44,159 nt of DNA from Polyangiaceae bacterium (GCA_022842465.1 JALHPN010000053.1:1-44159), one strand, 5' to 3'. Shown: positions 23,743-33,199, numbered from the stretch's first letter. Numbers and translations: made by a program. Notes: generated by a model from the letters alone, not told the origin.

Positions 23743-25794
23743 TCAGCAGCGGAGGACCGCGGTGGTCACCGCGACGGCGAGGGCGAGGCCCAGCGCGAGC
23801 GCGAGGAGCGCCCGCGTCGGCGCGCGCCGAGGCTCTGGCCGCGGGACCTCGACGGGGGGCCGCGCGGGCGACGTGGCGAGCGGAAGCGTGACCTGACCGG
23901 TGGGCGAGGGGGACAGGAGGCCGAGGAGGAGGGGGCGGAGGGCCTCCGGACCTGCGCCGAGAGCCGAGAGCGCCCCGGACAGCGCGTCCCGCATCTCTTG
24001 CGCGGAAGACCAGCGCTGGTCACGCTCGAACGCGAGCGCCCGGTCGATGATGGCGACGACGGGCGCTGGTGTCTCGCGGGCGACCGTCGCGAGGGAACGA
24101 GCCGGCATCGTCGCGTTCGCCACGGCGATCGTCCGCGCGTCACCCTCGAACACCGTCGTGCCCGAGACGAGCGTGAACAGGGTCGCGCCGACGGACCACA
24201 GGTCGCTCCGCGGGTCTGCCGCGAGCGAAGCGCCCGACGCCTGCTCCGGCGCCATGAAGGCAGGCGTTCCGAGCGTCTCCCCGGTCTCGGTGCTGCTCGT
24301 CACCGCGAAGTCGCGCACCTTCGCGACTCCGAAGTCGAGGACCTTGAGCCTCCCGTCGCGCGTCACGAGGAGGTTCCCCGGCTTGATGTCGCGGTGAACG
24401 ATGCCGTTCGCGTGCGCCGCGGCGAGGACGTCGAGGAGCTCGATCCCGATCGCGAGCACGGGCAGCAAAGGGAGAGCGCCGCGCTCCTCGCGGAGCTTGT
24501 CGCACGAGACTCCTCGGAGGAGCTCCATCACGAGGAAGCTCGCGCGGTCCTCCGACATGTCGTCGTCGATCACGCGAACGGCGCCGGGGTGCTTCACCGA
24601 GTTCGACGCGTACCCTTCGCGAACGAAGCGCTTCCGGAGCTCCGCGTTCGAGGAGAGCCGCGGATCGAGCATCTTCACGGCGACCTCGTCCTTGTTGCGA
24701 TGCGTCGCCTTGAAGACCATCGCCATCCCGCCGATCCCGAGGACTTCGTCGAGGCGGTACTTCGCGTTCAACCACGTCCCGAGCCGCTCCTCTGCGTGCG
24801 CCGCGAGAAAGCCCCGTCGCCGCTTGTTCGCGGGCACGGGAGCACCGACGCGGGTGGACACGAGGCCGGCCCCGCCGTCCGTCGCCCCGGCATCGGGAGG
24901 CGTCCGCGGTATCTCCTGCGTGCCGACCCCGAACGCGGCGCGCCGCGCGCTCTCCACGTTCCCGACCCGCCGTTCGAGCGCGTCGACGAGCTCGTTCATG
25001 CGCGGAAATCGCTTCCCCGGCGACCGTTCGAGCGCGCGCATGACGATCGCGCCGACGCCGAAGGGCAGGGTCGGGACCAAGGCGGCGAGCGGATGGGCTT
25101 CGACGCGCCAGTCGTCCTTGTAGCCGAAGCCTTCGGTCGTCGCGCTCGGGTGTCGACCGGCGAGGACCTCGTAGGCGACGAGTCCCCACTGGAACTGGTC
25201 CGTCCGCGCCGTCACCGCCTCGCCCCTCCATTGCTCCGGAGCGAGGTAGCGAGGGGTACCGAGGACGCCGGGCGACGACTCCGCGGCTTCGTCCCACGGA
25301 CGTGGCAGCTTCGCGATCCCGAAGTCGAGGAGCTTGGCGAGGCCCTCCGACGTGACGAGCACGTTGTCCGGCTTCACGTCCCTGTGCACGAGGCCGACGC
25401 GATGAACGGCGACGAGCGCCCGGGCGAGGTCGACGATCCAGGCGATGCGAAGCTCTTGCGAGGCGTCGGGGAACGACGTGCGGAGCGACGCGCCCTCGAC
25501 GAGCTCCATCGCGAGCCACGCCCGTCCGCCCGAATCCCCCGCGCCGAAGACGGTGAGCACGTTCGGGTGCGCGATGGCGGCCGCCGCACGGCCCTCGTCG
25601 ATGAAGCGCTTGCGGAGCGCCGCGTCGACGTCGCCCTGCGCCGCCAGGAGCTTCACGGCGACGTCGCGGTTCAACGACGGGTCGTGGGCGCGCCACACCT
25701 CACCCATTCCGCCGCTGGCGATGACGGCCGAGAGCTCGTACGGGCCGATCGTCTCGCCAGCCCGTCCCACGTAGTCGTCCGGAGGGAGCGTCAT
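23743..25794 (-). CDS. Dual-domain Ser/Thr protein kinase with C-terminal membrane anchor
   Basis: The 683-aa product contains two complete kinase domains in one chain. Domain 1 (about 18-280) has a Gly-rich loop at 27-32, K48, HRDVKPDN at 137-144, DFG at 157-159 and APE at 185-187. Domain 2 (about 345-610) has a Gly-rich loop at 353-357, K374, HRDIKPGN at 467-474, DFG at 487-489 and APE at 515-517. All key residues appear present in both. A basic linker (ANKRRRGF) joins them. One transmembrane helix at about 661-681 leaves almost nothing outside, so this is a tail-anchored protein facing the cytoplasm. The two halves are clearly different in sequence, so a recent duplication is unlikely. Trans-phosphorylation between domains is possible but not shown. 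Confidence 0.92.
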   Translation of the reverse strand: MTLPPDDYVGRAGETIGPYELSAVIASGGMGEVWRAHDPSLNRDVAVKLLAAQGDVDAALRKRFIDEGRAAAAIAHPNVLTVFGAGDSGGRAWLAMELVEGASLRTSFPDASQELRIAWIVDLARALVAVHRVGLVHRDVKPDNVLVTSEGLAKLLDFGIAKLPRPWDEAAESSPGVLGTPRYLAPEQWRGEAVTARTDQFQWGLVAYEVLAGRHPSATTEGFGYKDDWRVEAHPLAALVPTLPFGVGAIVMRALERSPGKRFPRMNELVDALERRVGNVESARRAAFGVGTQEIPRTPPDAGATDGGAGLVSTRVGAPVPANKRRRGFLAAHAEERLGTWLNAKYRLDEVLGIGGMAMVFKATHRNKDEVAVKMLDPRLSSNAELRKRFVREGYASNSVKHPGAVRVIDDDMSEDRASFLVMELLRGVSCDKLREERGALPLLPVLAIGIELLDVLAAAHANGIVHRDIKPGNLLVTRDGRLKVLDFGVAKVRDFAVTSSTETGETLGTPAFMAPEQASGASLAADPRSDLWSVGATLFTLVSGTTVFEGDARTIAVANATMPARSLATVARETPAPVVAIIDRALAFERDQRWSSAQEMRDALSGALSALGAGPEALRPLLLGLLSPSPTGQVTLPLATSPARPPVEVPRPEPRRAPTRALLALALGLALAVAVTTAVLRC

Positions 25795-25874
25795 CGCCGA
25801 CCCATCCTATCTGCGAGCGTCGGCGTACGCCTCCCTGTCGCGCCCGCGTCCGCGCGCGTGTACCGTTCGCCTTC

Positions 25875-27107
25875 GTGGCGAGGACATCCGCGCGGACCGT
25901 GTGTGTCGAGGCGGGGGCCCTCGTGCTCCTCGCCCTCGTCGCCGCGCTCGCCTCCGCGTCGTGCGTCGAGCTCCTCGGCCTCGATCCGCTCTCGAGCCCG
26001 CCCGATGCCGGTCCCGCGGCTTCGCGCGAGCCGGAGACGGATTCGGAGGTGGACGGCGGTGGGTGCTCTCCGAACCCCGTCCCCTCGCGACCCGAGGGCC
26101 CGGGGGGAGGTGGTGAGCCGGTCTACGCCGCGACGCTGAGCCTCGACTCGCCCGCCGACGCCGGGATCCCGATCCCGGCCGATCTCGACGGCCGCTGCAC
26201 CGTGGACGAGGGCTCGTCGTCCTGTCTGCTGCCCGACAACGCGAGCCCCAACGCGTACCTCGACGGTGTCGGAGGGGCCGACAACGCCCTCCTCGCGTCG
26301 CTCGCGCAGATCGAGAGCACGGGAACCGAGCTGACCGGTCCCCTCGGCTTCGTGTTCAGCTCGACGCGGATCAACGCGAGGATCAAGCAGGGCGAGTACG
26401 GCATCCTCTTCCTGCTCCGCGAGTACAACGGGGGGCTGGACGACGACGACGTGACCCTCGACGTGATCGAGCTGCGGCGCGTCTTCACCCCCGGCAACCT
26501 CGAAGGCTCGTCGATGGCCGCGCGTCCCCGGTTCGGGCCGTCCGACGTGATCTACCCGAACACGGAGAGCGTCGCGCTCGCGGAGGCCGCCACGCTGATA
26601 GGCCTCGCGCGAGGGAGCGGCTGGGTGCGCGGGGGCGTCCTCGTCGTCACCTTTCCGCAGGCGGTCACGCTCCACATCCCGGTGAGCACCGATCGGCGGC
26701 CCTTCGACCTCGTGCTCGAGCTCCCGCGCGGCTTCGGCAAGGTCGTCCCCGACCCCCTCCACCCGCGTCTGACGGAGCTCACGTTGACCGGCCGAGTCGA
26801 CGCCGACAAGCTCGTGGGGCATCTCGCGAACATCGACGTCGGCGAGCAGCCGCTCGCGATCTGCGAGACGCCGGCGTTCGACACCATCCTGGCCGCCACG
26901 TGCGCGGCGCGCGATCTCGCGTCGAACCCGCGGCTCGACGTCAAGGCCGGAGACGTCGGAAAGGCGCGCGTCCCGTGCACCCACCTCGGTCTCGTGATGC
27001 GCGCGGAGCTCTACGACGTTGCTCCGGGCAGCCTCCGTCCACCCCTCGCGAGGACGATTCGCGAGCCGCCGACGTGCTCGAGGGTCGTCACGTGCCCCGC
27101 TCGCTGA
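25875..27107 (+). CDS. Predicted lipoprotein of unknown function
   Basis: The 410-aa product starts at GTG 25875. Its signal sequence ends LASASC (C30), followed by an Asp/Pro/Ala-rich linker with a Gly run (about 40-80). The long body (about 82-400) is beta-rich (AATLSLDSPADAGIPIP, GILFLLREYNGGLDDDD, VTLHIPVSTDRRPFDLVL) and contains several Cys pairs that may form disulphides. I recognise no catalytic motif or domain family. It is divergent from the dual kinase gene (80-bp gap) and 61 bp upstream of the DNA methyltransferase gene on the same strand. Confidence 0.8.
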   Translation: MARTSARTVCVEAGALVLLALVAALASASCVELLGLDPLSSPPDAGPAASREPETDSEVDGGGCSPNPVPSRPEGPGGGGEPVYAATLSLDSPADAGIPIPADLDGRCTVDEGSSSCLLPDNASPNAYLDGVGGADNALLASLAQIESTGTELTGPLGFVFSSTRINARIKQGEYGILFLLREYNGGLDDDDVTLDVIELRRVFTPGNLEGSSMAARPRFGPSDVIYPNTESVALAEAATLIGLARGSGWVRGGVLVVTFPQAVTLHIPVSTDRRPFDLVLELPRGFGKVVPDPLHPRLTELTLTGRVDADKLVGHLANIDVGEQPLAICETPAFDTILAATCAARDLASNPRLDVKAGDVGKARVPCTHLGLVMRAELYDVAPGSLRPPLARTIREPPTCSRVVTCPAR

Positions 27108-27168
27108 GCGAGGGCCGTCTCTGCAGGAAAGTGGCCGCCGCGCGAGTCGGTTTGCGACGATCGCTCTC

Positions 27169-28209
27169 GTGAAGCCGAACGCGCCCCCGCGCCTCTCGTG
27201 GTCCGGCAAGGAACAGGCGCTCGCCGGCCGTGGGGCCCCCGTCGCCGCACGGCCCGAGGAGTGGGTCGCCGAGAACGGGCAGGGGAGGTTTTTCCACGGG
27301 GACAACGCCGCCGCGCTCGAGACGCTCGCCGAAGCGAACGCCGGGACCGTGACGCTCGCGTACATGGATCCGCCCTTCTTGACGAACCGGACCTTCGACG
27401 CGATCGCGCGACCGGACGGCGACGCCCCCCGATCGGGTCCTCTCAAGGCGCGGCCGCGAAAGCTCGCGTTCGACGATCGCTGGGACGGCCGCGCCGACTA
27501 CCTCGCGTCGATCGGGCGTCGCCTCGTCCTCGTGCGGGAGTTGCTCGCGCCGCACGGGTGCGTCGTCGTGCACGTCGACCCGAAGACGAGCCACTACGTG
27601 AAGGTGCTCGCCGACGAGATCTTCGGCGACGACGCGTTCGCGAGCGAGATCGTCTGGCGCTACAGGCGGTGGCCGAGCAAGACGCCGAACTTCCAGCGCG
27701 TCCATGACGTCCTCCTCCGCTACCGCAAGGATCCGAAGGCGAAGCCGCGCTGGAACACGCCCTACGAGCCGCTCGCGCCCTCCACGATCGCGACGTGGGG
27801 GACGACGAAGCAGCGCGCCGTCTTCGAGAAGGACGGCCGGCGCGCGCGCTCGAGCTCGACGGACGAGCCCACGAAGGGGGTCCCGATGGGCGACGTCTGG
27901 GACATCGGCGTCATCGCGCCCATCTCCCGGGAGCGGACGGGGTACCCGTCGCAGAAGCCGGAGGCGCTCCTCGAGCGCCTCGTGACGGCTCTCACGGACC
28001 CGGGCGAGATCGTCCTCGATCCCTACGCGGGCAGCGGGACGACGCTCGCGGTCGCGGCGCGGCTCGGGCGCACCTTCGTCGGCATCGACCAGAGCGACGT
28101 CGCGTTCGACGTCGCGGCGAAGCGGCTCGCTGCGGGAGGCATCCGTCTCGCGAAGGTCGGCCCCGGCGTGGGGACCCGAGAGCCCGGCCGTACGCGCCGG
28201 ACCGCCTGA
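27169..28209 (+). CDS. Orphan N6/N4 DNA methyltransferase, beta-class order
   Basis: The 346-aa product starts at GTG 27169; a longer in-frame extension to 27019 overlaps the preceding lipoprotein gene and is Arg-rich. The catalytic motif IV DPPF lies at 67-70, ahead of the SAM-binding motif DPYAGSGTT at 284-292. This order, catalytic before SAM, is the beta class, which methylates exocyclic amines of A or C (N6_N4_Mtase family). The region between (about 100-245) is the likely target-recognition domain, and TGYPSQKPEALLERLV (257-272) is a family hallmark. No restriction enzyme or specificity subunit is adjacent, so this looks like a solitary enzyme. The recognition sequence cannot be predicted here. 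Confidence 0.9.
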   Translation: MKPNAPPRLSWSGKEQALAGRGAPVAARPEEWVAENGQGRFFHGDNAAALETLAEANAGTVTLAYMDPPFLTNRTFDAIARPDGDAPRSGPLKARPRKLAFDDRWDGRADYLASIGRRLVLVRELLAPHGCVVVHVDPKTSHYVKVLADEIFGDDAFASEIVWRYRRWPSKTPNFQRVHDVLLRYRKDPKAKPRWNTPYEPLAPSTIATWGTTKQRAVFEKDGRRARSSSTDEPTKGVPMGDVWDIGVIAPISRERTGYPSQKPEALLERLVTALTDPGEIVLDPYAGSGTTLAVAARLGRTFVGIDQSDVAFDVAAKRLAAGGIRLAKVGPGVGTREPGRTRRTA

Positions 28210-28267
28210 TCGTCACCTTGCCTCGGCGCACCCCGGCCGCGTACCCTGACCCGGGCGCAAGCTTTTC

Positions 28268-29848
28268 ATGACCACGGAAAAGAAACTCCTCGCCTTCGGC
28301 CTGATCCTCGTCGGCGCGGCCTTCGCGTTCGTCCCGGCGCTCGATCGCACGGTCGCTGGTCTCATCGCCCTGGGGCTCGGGTTCGTCGGCGTCTTCATCG
28401 CGGTCTCGGCTGCGGGAAGCGGCGCACAGGACGTCTCGGGCCTCGCCGACGCGGTGCGCCGCGCTCGCCGGGGGGATCGCGTCTCGGCGCCCAGCGGCGC
28501 GCCGGCCGACGTCGCGCGGATCTACGACGAGATCTCCCGCGTCGCCGACGAGGAGGGCGAGCGCCAGCGCTCCCTGGAGAAGGCGCAGTCCGAGCTCGAG
28601 ACGCTGTCGCGTCGGCTCCAGGACGGCATCGGCGCGCAGCTCTCCGCCGCCGACGAGACCGCTCGCCTCATCAAGGACATGGCCGGCGCGATGCGCGATT
28701 TCGCGTCGAGCGTCGAGGCGCTGACCCAGAACGCCGAGGAGTCGAGCTCCTCGATCCTCGAGATGACCGCGACGAGCTCCGAGGTCGCCGACAACCTCGG
28801 CGAGCTGGCGGCGAGCGTGCGCGAATCGGTGAGCTCGATCGAGGAGATGGCCTACTCGATCAAGGAAGTCGCGAAGAACGTCGACGCGCTCTCCCTCACC
28901 GCCGAGGAGACGAGCTCCTCGATGAACGAGATGGACGTCTCGATCGACCAGGTCCAGTCGAACGCGAACGAGACGGCGCGCCTCTCCGAGGAGGTCGCCC
29001 TCGACGCGGAGAAGGGCGCCGAGGCGATCCTCAAGACCATCAGCGAGATCTACCGCATCAAGGAGTCGTCCGGCGAAGCGGTCGGGGCGATCAGCGCGCT
29101 CGGATCCCGCATCGACGCCATCGGCCAGATCGTGAACGTCATCGATGACGTCGCCGAGCAGACGAACCTGCTCGCGCTGAACGCCGCCATCATCGCCGCG
29201 CAGGCCGGCGAGCAGGGCAAGGGCTTCGCCGTCGTCGCCGATGAGATCAAGGATCTCGCCGAGCGCGCAGGCGCGAGCACGCGGGAGATCACCGACCTCA
29301 TCAAGACGGTCCAGTCCGAGAGCCGCAACGCGATCAGCGCCGTCGAGAGGGCCACGCAGAACGTCGATCGGGGCGTTGAGGTCTCGAACGAGGCGGAGCG
29401 AGCCCTGAAGAAGATCCTCGAGTCGAGCACCAAGTCGACCAACATGGTCCGCGCCATCGCGCGCGCGACCGTCGAGCAGGCGAAGGGCTCGAAGCAGGTC
29501 ACTGACGCGATCGGCCGGATCGCGGAGACTGTGCAGCAGATCGCGGCGGCGACGGCGCAGCAGGCCCGCGGGTCGGAGCTCATCATGAAGAGCGCCGAGA
29601 AGATGCGCCTCATCACGCAGCACGTGGAGCGGAGCGCGCAGGAGCAGGCGAAGGGCGGTCGTCAGATCACGAGCGCGATCGAGAACATCTCCGGGATGGT
29701 CACGGCCCTCAACTCCTCGCACAAGTCCCAGCTCGACGGCACGAAGCAGCTCCTCTCGTCCGCCGGGAAGATCGAGGAGACCGCTCGCACGCAGGAGAGC
29801 GCGCTCCGGCAGCTCGCGAGCGCCGTGTCGAACGTCCGCGTTCGCTGA
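28268..29848 (+). CDS. Methyl-accepting chemotaxis-type protein without periplasmic sensor
   Basis: The 526-aa product starts at ATG 28268. Two hydrophobic helices at about 7-26 and 30-49 are joined by only a few residues (DRTV), so no periplasmic ligand domain exists. The rest is a long helical coiled coil. The conserved signalling hairpin is near residues 295-340 ([18 protein letters not shown], then [20 protein letters not shown]). The usual EAARAGE reads IAAQAGE, a variant tip. Several Glu/Gln pairs (EETSSS, EESSSS) could be methylation sites. No che genes are adjacent, so it would couple to a distant CheA. Signals may be intracellular or membrane state. A DUF1287 gene follows 82 bp downstream. 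Confidence 0.9.
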   Translation: MTTEKKLLAFGLILVGAAFAFVPALDRTVAGLIALGLGFVGVFIAVSAAGSGAQDVSGLADAVRRARRGDRVSAPSGAPADVARIYDEISRVADEEGERQRSLEKAQSELETLSRRLQDGIGAQLSAADETARLIKDMAGAMRDFASSVEALTQNAEESSSSILEMTATSSEVADNLGELAASVRESVSSIEEMAYSIKEVAKNVDALSLTAEETSSSMNEMDVSIDQVQSNANETARLSEEVALDAEKGAEAILKTISEIYRIKESSGEAVGAISALGSRIDAIGQIVNVIDDVAEQTNLLALNAAIIAAQAGEQGKGFAVVADEIKDLAERAGASTREITDLIKTVQSESRNAISAVERATQNVDRGVEVSNEAERALKKILESSTKSTNMVRAIARATVEQAKGSKQVTDAIGRIAETVQQIAAATAQQARGSELIMKSAEKMRLITQHVERSAQEQAKGGRQITSAIENISGMVTALNSSHKSQLDGTKQLLSSAGKIEETARTQESALRQLASAVSNVRVR

Positions 29849-29930
29849 CGTCTCGCGTCACGCCCCGTTCGCGACGACGTGGCGCGTCCGAGGGAAGGGG
29901 GACGCTCTCGCCCCCGTAGGATCCCCTCGG

Positions 29931-30800
29931 ATGTCCCTCTCCCGCCGTTCGAGGCTCCACGAGGCGGCCGCGGGCGTCACGCTCTTGCTCGGGATGGTCA
30001 CCCTCGTGTGGCCGGCGATGAAGAAGGGGGGGCTCGTCCCCACGGCGCACGCCGGCACCGAGGCGCCAGCCTCTGCCGTCGTGCCCGGCGACGCGGTCGT
30101 CACACACGGAGGCTCCTCGGACCCCTCGCTCGTCGCGGGCTCGGGTCGCGGCCTCGCCCTCCGCCCGCCGCCCGCCCATGCCCCGCGCGCCTGGGACGCG
30201 CGCACCGGCACGATCTTCGCCGGGGACCGCGCCACGCCCGACGCGCTGCCGTTCGAGCTCGAGGCGGCGATCACCGCGCGCGCACGCGAGGAGGTCGTGC
30301 GGAACGTCGGCTACGCGAACGGCTACCTCGCCACGTCGGGCTATCCGAACGGCGACATCCCCGAGGACCGCGGCGCGTGCACCGACGTCGTCGTGCGGTC
30401 GCTCCGCGCCGCGAAGATGGACCTCCAGCTCCTCGTCCACGAGGACATCCTGGCGGCGCCGGCGTGGTACGACCTCCGCGTCGTCGACACGAACATCGAC
30501 CATCGCCGCATCTCGACGATGCACGCGTACCTGGCCCGCAACGCGTTGAAGCTGACGACGGACGTGAACGACCAGGACGCGTTCCGACCCGGAGACATCG
30601 TCTTCTTCGCGTGGACCCGCTGCTCTCCGGCCGGGGCGCCCGTCCCCTGCAAGCTCGACCACGTCGGGATCGTGAGCGATCGCGTCGGACCGCGCGGTCT
30701 GCGGCTGGTCCTCGAGAACGGCGGGCCTCGCGCGGCCGAGAACGACAGCCTCGATCGCGGCACGCTGGTCGCGCACTTCCGTGCGCTCTCCCGCTCGTAA
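29931..30800 (+). CDS. DUF1287-family protein
   Basis: The 289-aa product starts at ATG 29931. A hydrophobic segment at 12-28 and Ala-rich stretch ending THAHAG-like residues suggest export. From about 105 on it matches DUF1287 by its signature order: GYPNGDIPEDRGACTDVVVR (C150), then VDTNIDHRRI, then PGDIVFFA and KLDHVGIVSD (H244). The Cys/His pattern resembles NlpC/P60-like cysteine hydrolases, which suggests a wall or peptide-processing role, but the family is uncharacterised. The next gene begins 17 bp after its stop, so the two are probably co-transcribed. Confidence 0.85.
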   Translation: MSLSRRSRLHEAAAGVTLLLGMVTLVWPAMKKGGLVPTAHAGTEAPASAVVPGDAVVTHGGSSDPSLVAGSGRGLALRPPPAHAPRAWDARTGTIFAGDRATPDALPFELEAAITARAREEVVRNVGYANGYLATSGYPNGDIPEDRGACTDVVVRSLRAAKMDLQLLVHEDILAAPAWYDLRVVDTNIDHRRISTMHAYLARNALKLTTDVNDQDAFRPGDIVFFAWTRCSPAGAPVPCKLDHVGIVSDRVGPRGLRLVLENGGPRAAENDSLDRGTLVAHFRALSRS

Positions 30801-30817
30801 CCGGTATCATCCGGCTC

Positions 30818-32272
30818 GTGACGCGCCAGGAGGTCTGGAACAAGGTCGCGGAGCGTCTCCGCGGGGACTTCGGCCGCTTGCTGGAGGTCCGTGACGTCCG
30901 TCGCGTGCGGCGCGTGGCGGGTGACGCGTGGAACGTCACCGTCGTCCTCCACGGCGACGGCGAGGACTTCCACGTCGCGGACGTGACGGTCGACGAGAGC
31001 GGCGCGATGGCGCCCGTGATCACGGCGGCGCACGTCATCGAGTCGGTGCGGCGGGCCGAGCGCGCGTCGCTCGTCTCCCCTCCGCCGGACGAGCTCGCCG
31101 GCTTCGGTGACGACGACGACGACGACGACGAGCCTCTGCTCGAGATGCTCGAGATGCTCGAGGAGCCCGTGGACGTCCGGATCACGGCCGCGATCTCCCG
31201 CGGCGATCCCGCGTCCCTCCGCGAGGCTCGCGAGCTCCTCCCGCGTCAGCTCACCGACCACGAGACCCGGGGCGCGACGCTCCTCACGATGGCCGAGGTG
31301 GAGCTCCGGCTCGGCGAGAAGGGGCTCGCCCGCGGCTACATCGAGGCAGCGGCGCGCGAGTTCGCCGACCGCTTCGATCTCCCCCTCCTCGAGAAGGCGG
31401 CGACGCTCTCGCTCGACGTCCTCGGCAAGGATGCCTTCCAGGGCTCGCCCGTGCACGTCCTGCTCGACCAGGCCCGCTCGCGTCTGAAGCCGCTCGAGAC
31501 GCTGGAGGGCGCGCGGAGCTTCGCGAACCTCTCCGAGTCGACCCGCCGTCGGATCGAGATGAACGCGGTCATCCGCACGCTGGCGCCGGAGGAGATGCTC
31601 GTCGTGGAGGGCGAGCCGTCGCGCGCCGTCTTCGTCGTGAAGAGCGGCCTCGTCGGCGTGTGGCTCGAGAAGCCTTCCGGCGGCTCCTGGATGGTGCGCT
31701 GCTGCTTCCCCGGCTGGCTGCTCGGGGAGTCGAGTGTCTTGGGTGGAGAGGGGGCGCGCTGCACGGCTTCCCTCCGCGCCGAGCGCATCAGCGAGGTGTG
31801 GATCATCCCCGCGCCGGCCCTCCGCGAGATCATGAACGAGGACCTCGCCTTCGCGCAGCGCATCGCGGAGACGAAGCAGCTCCACCGCATCGACTCCTTC
31901 TTCTCGATGCACGAGACGATGGGCCAGCTCGACGTGCAGGTCCGCGACGAGATGCTCTCCTGCATCCAGCGCCTCGAGACGTTCGACGACGAGACGATCC
32001 TCCTCCTCGCCAACCAGATCCCCGAGGTGGCGTGCCTCGTCGCGCGCGGGAGCATCGCGCTCTTCGAGGAAGGGAAGCCCGACAAGCCCCTCGCCGTCGT
32101 CGAAGCCGACTCCTTCTACGGCGTGCGCGACACGATCCACCGGATCGCGCCGAGCGTGACGGCGATCGCACGCCCGGGCACGACGGTCGCGTTCTTCGAC
32201 GGCGGCCGCCTCGCGAAGCTCTGCGAGCGGAGCCCGGAGAACGTCATCGCCGTCCTCGAGCGCCTCGGCTGA
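30818..32272 (+). CDS. Protein with tandem cNMP-binding-like domains and no DNA-binding domain
   Basis: The 484-aa product starts at GTG 30818; the longer in-frame extension overlaps the DUF1287 gene. Residues 1-95 are an unrecognised alpha/beta domain, followed by an acidic run of seven Asp (about 98-104) and helical repeats (about 120-225). Residues about 246-350 show the Crp-like cyclic nucleotide fold: FVVKSGLVGVWLEK, then GESSVLGGEGARC and a closing helix. A second, weaker copy follows at about 385-484 (CLVARGSIALFEEGKPDK, then DSFYGVRDT). No C-terminal helix-turn-helix is present, so it is not a CRP regulator. Ligand binding in either copy is inferred. It ends 3 bp from the convergent cytochrome gene. 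Confidence 0.75.
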   Translation: MTRQEVWNKVAERLRGDFGRLLEVRDVRRVRRVAGDAWNVTVVLHGDGEDFHVADVTVDESGAMAPVITAAHVIESVRRAERASLVSPPPDELAGFGDDDDDDDEPLLEMLEMLEEPVDVRITAAISRGDPASLREARELLPRQLTDHETRGATLLTMAEVELRLGEKGLARGYIEAAAREFADRFDLPLLEKAATLSLDVLGKDAFQGSPVHVLLDQARSRLKPLETLEGARSFANLSESTRRRIEMNAVIRTLAPEEMLVVEGEPSRAVFVVKSGLVGVWLEKPSGGSWMVRCCFPGWLLGESSVLGGEGARCTASLRAERISEVWIIPAPALREIMNEDLAFAQRIAETKQLHRIDSFFSMHETMGQLDVQVRDEMLSCIQRLETFDDETILLLANQIPEVACLVARGSIALFEEGKPDKPLAVVEADSFYGVRDTIHRIAPSVTAIARPGTTVAFFDGGRLAKLCERSPENVIAVLERLG

Positions 32273-32275
32273 CGG

Positions 32276-33199
32276 TCACGGGTTCGACGCGGTCGCCCCG
32301 GCAGGCTTCTTCGCGAGATACGAGTAGAGCGCACGCATCTCGACGTCGGTCATCTTCCGGGTGGCGCGCCAGGGCATGAGATCCGCGAGTGTCCGCCCCT
32401 CCGGGTTCACGCCGGTGCGGAGCGTCTCGTCGAACTGCTCGAACGACCACGTCCCGATCCTCTCCGAGCGGATGTCCGCGGCGGCGGGCGAGCCGGGCGG
32501 CATGCCGGGGATCGGACCGCCCGCGAGCGCGGGGCCGTGGCAGCCGTAGCAGCCGCCCGACTTCGCGAGGTACTCGCCGTAGGCCGGCGTCGGCTCGGGG
32601 GAAGGCGCCTTCGTTCGGGCCCTCGCGTGGTCGATCTTCTCGGCGGGGAGGAGGTCGACCTGCTTCGTCGCGAAGAGGACGCGCATGACGGGCCCGAGGC
32701 GGAGGGGCGGCAGCTCGCGGCGGACGGGCGGCGCCGTCCGGACGTACGCGATGATCGCGGCGAGGTCCTCTTCCCCGAGCTCGCCGATCTCGTGCGACGG
32801 CATGACGACGAGCGGCCGGCCGTCGGGGGCGACGCCGTGGGTGAGCGCCCGGAGGAGGTCCTCGTCCGAGCGCCGTGCGACCTCACCCGAGGTGAGGTTG
32901 GGCGCCACGAGGCGGCCCACCATCGGGCTGTCGACCATGATCCCGCCGCCGAGGTCGTCGCCGTGGCAGTCCGTGCACTTCGCGAGCGCGCGCACCACGT
33001 GCTCCCCGCGGGCGATGGTCTCGTACTCGTTCGGCACCGCGAGGGGGGCGACGCGGACGTCGTAGCGCGCCTGCAGCCGCGCTTCGGTGGAGCCGTACAC
33101 CCAGCTTGCGAAGAGCGTGCCGACCGCTCCCGCCGCGACCGCCGCGCGCTTCACCGTCCGCTTCCAACCCCCCTTCGTGGACACTACGTTCGTCTTCAT
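32276..33199 (-). CDS. Di-haem cytochrome c
   Basis: The 307-aa product starts at ATG 33199. A basic n-region and hydrophobic helix (about 15-36) direct it to the membrane or periplasm. Two class I cytochrome c domains are visible. The first has CTDCH at 75-79 with likely distal M133 (VVMPS); the second has CYGCH at 217-221 with likely distal M275 (DLMPW). Both haem sites are therefore complete. Such di-haem proteins serve as electron carriers to oxidases or dehydrogenases, and nothing nearby identifies the partner. It is divergent, with a 36-bp gap, from the AraC-type regulator at 33236, which could control it. Confidence 0.9.
   Translation of the reverse strand: MKTNVVSTKGGWKRTVKRAAVAAGAVGTLFASWVYGSTEARLQARYDVRVAPLAVPNEYETIARGEHVVRALAKCTDCHGDDLGGGIMVDSPMVGRLVAPNLTSGEVARRSDEDLLRALTHGVAPDGRPLVVMPSHEIGELGEEDLAAIIAYVRTAPPVRRELPPLRLGPVMRVLFATKQVDLLPAEKIDHARARTKAPSPEPTPAYGEYLAKSGGCYGCHGPALAGGPIPGMPPGSPAAADIRSERIGTWSFEQFDETLRTGVNPEGRTLADLMPWRATRKMTDVEMRALYSYLAKKPAGATASNP

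Noticed and set aside
31107..31133. GAC trinucleotide run
   Set aside because: It encodes an Asp-rich linker in the cNMP-like protein; common low-complexity feature without further signal.
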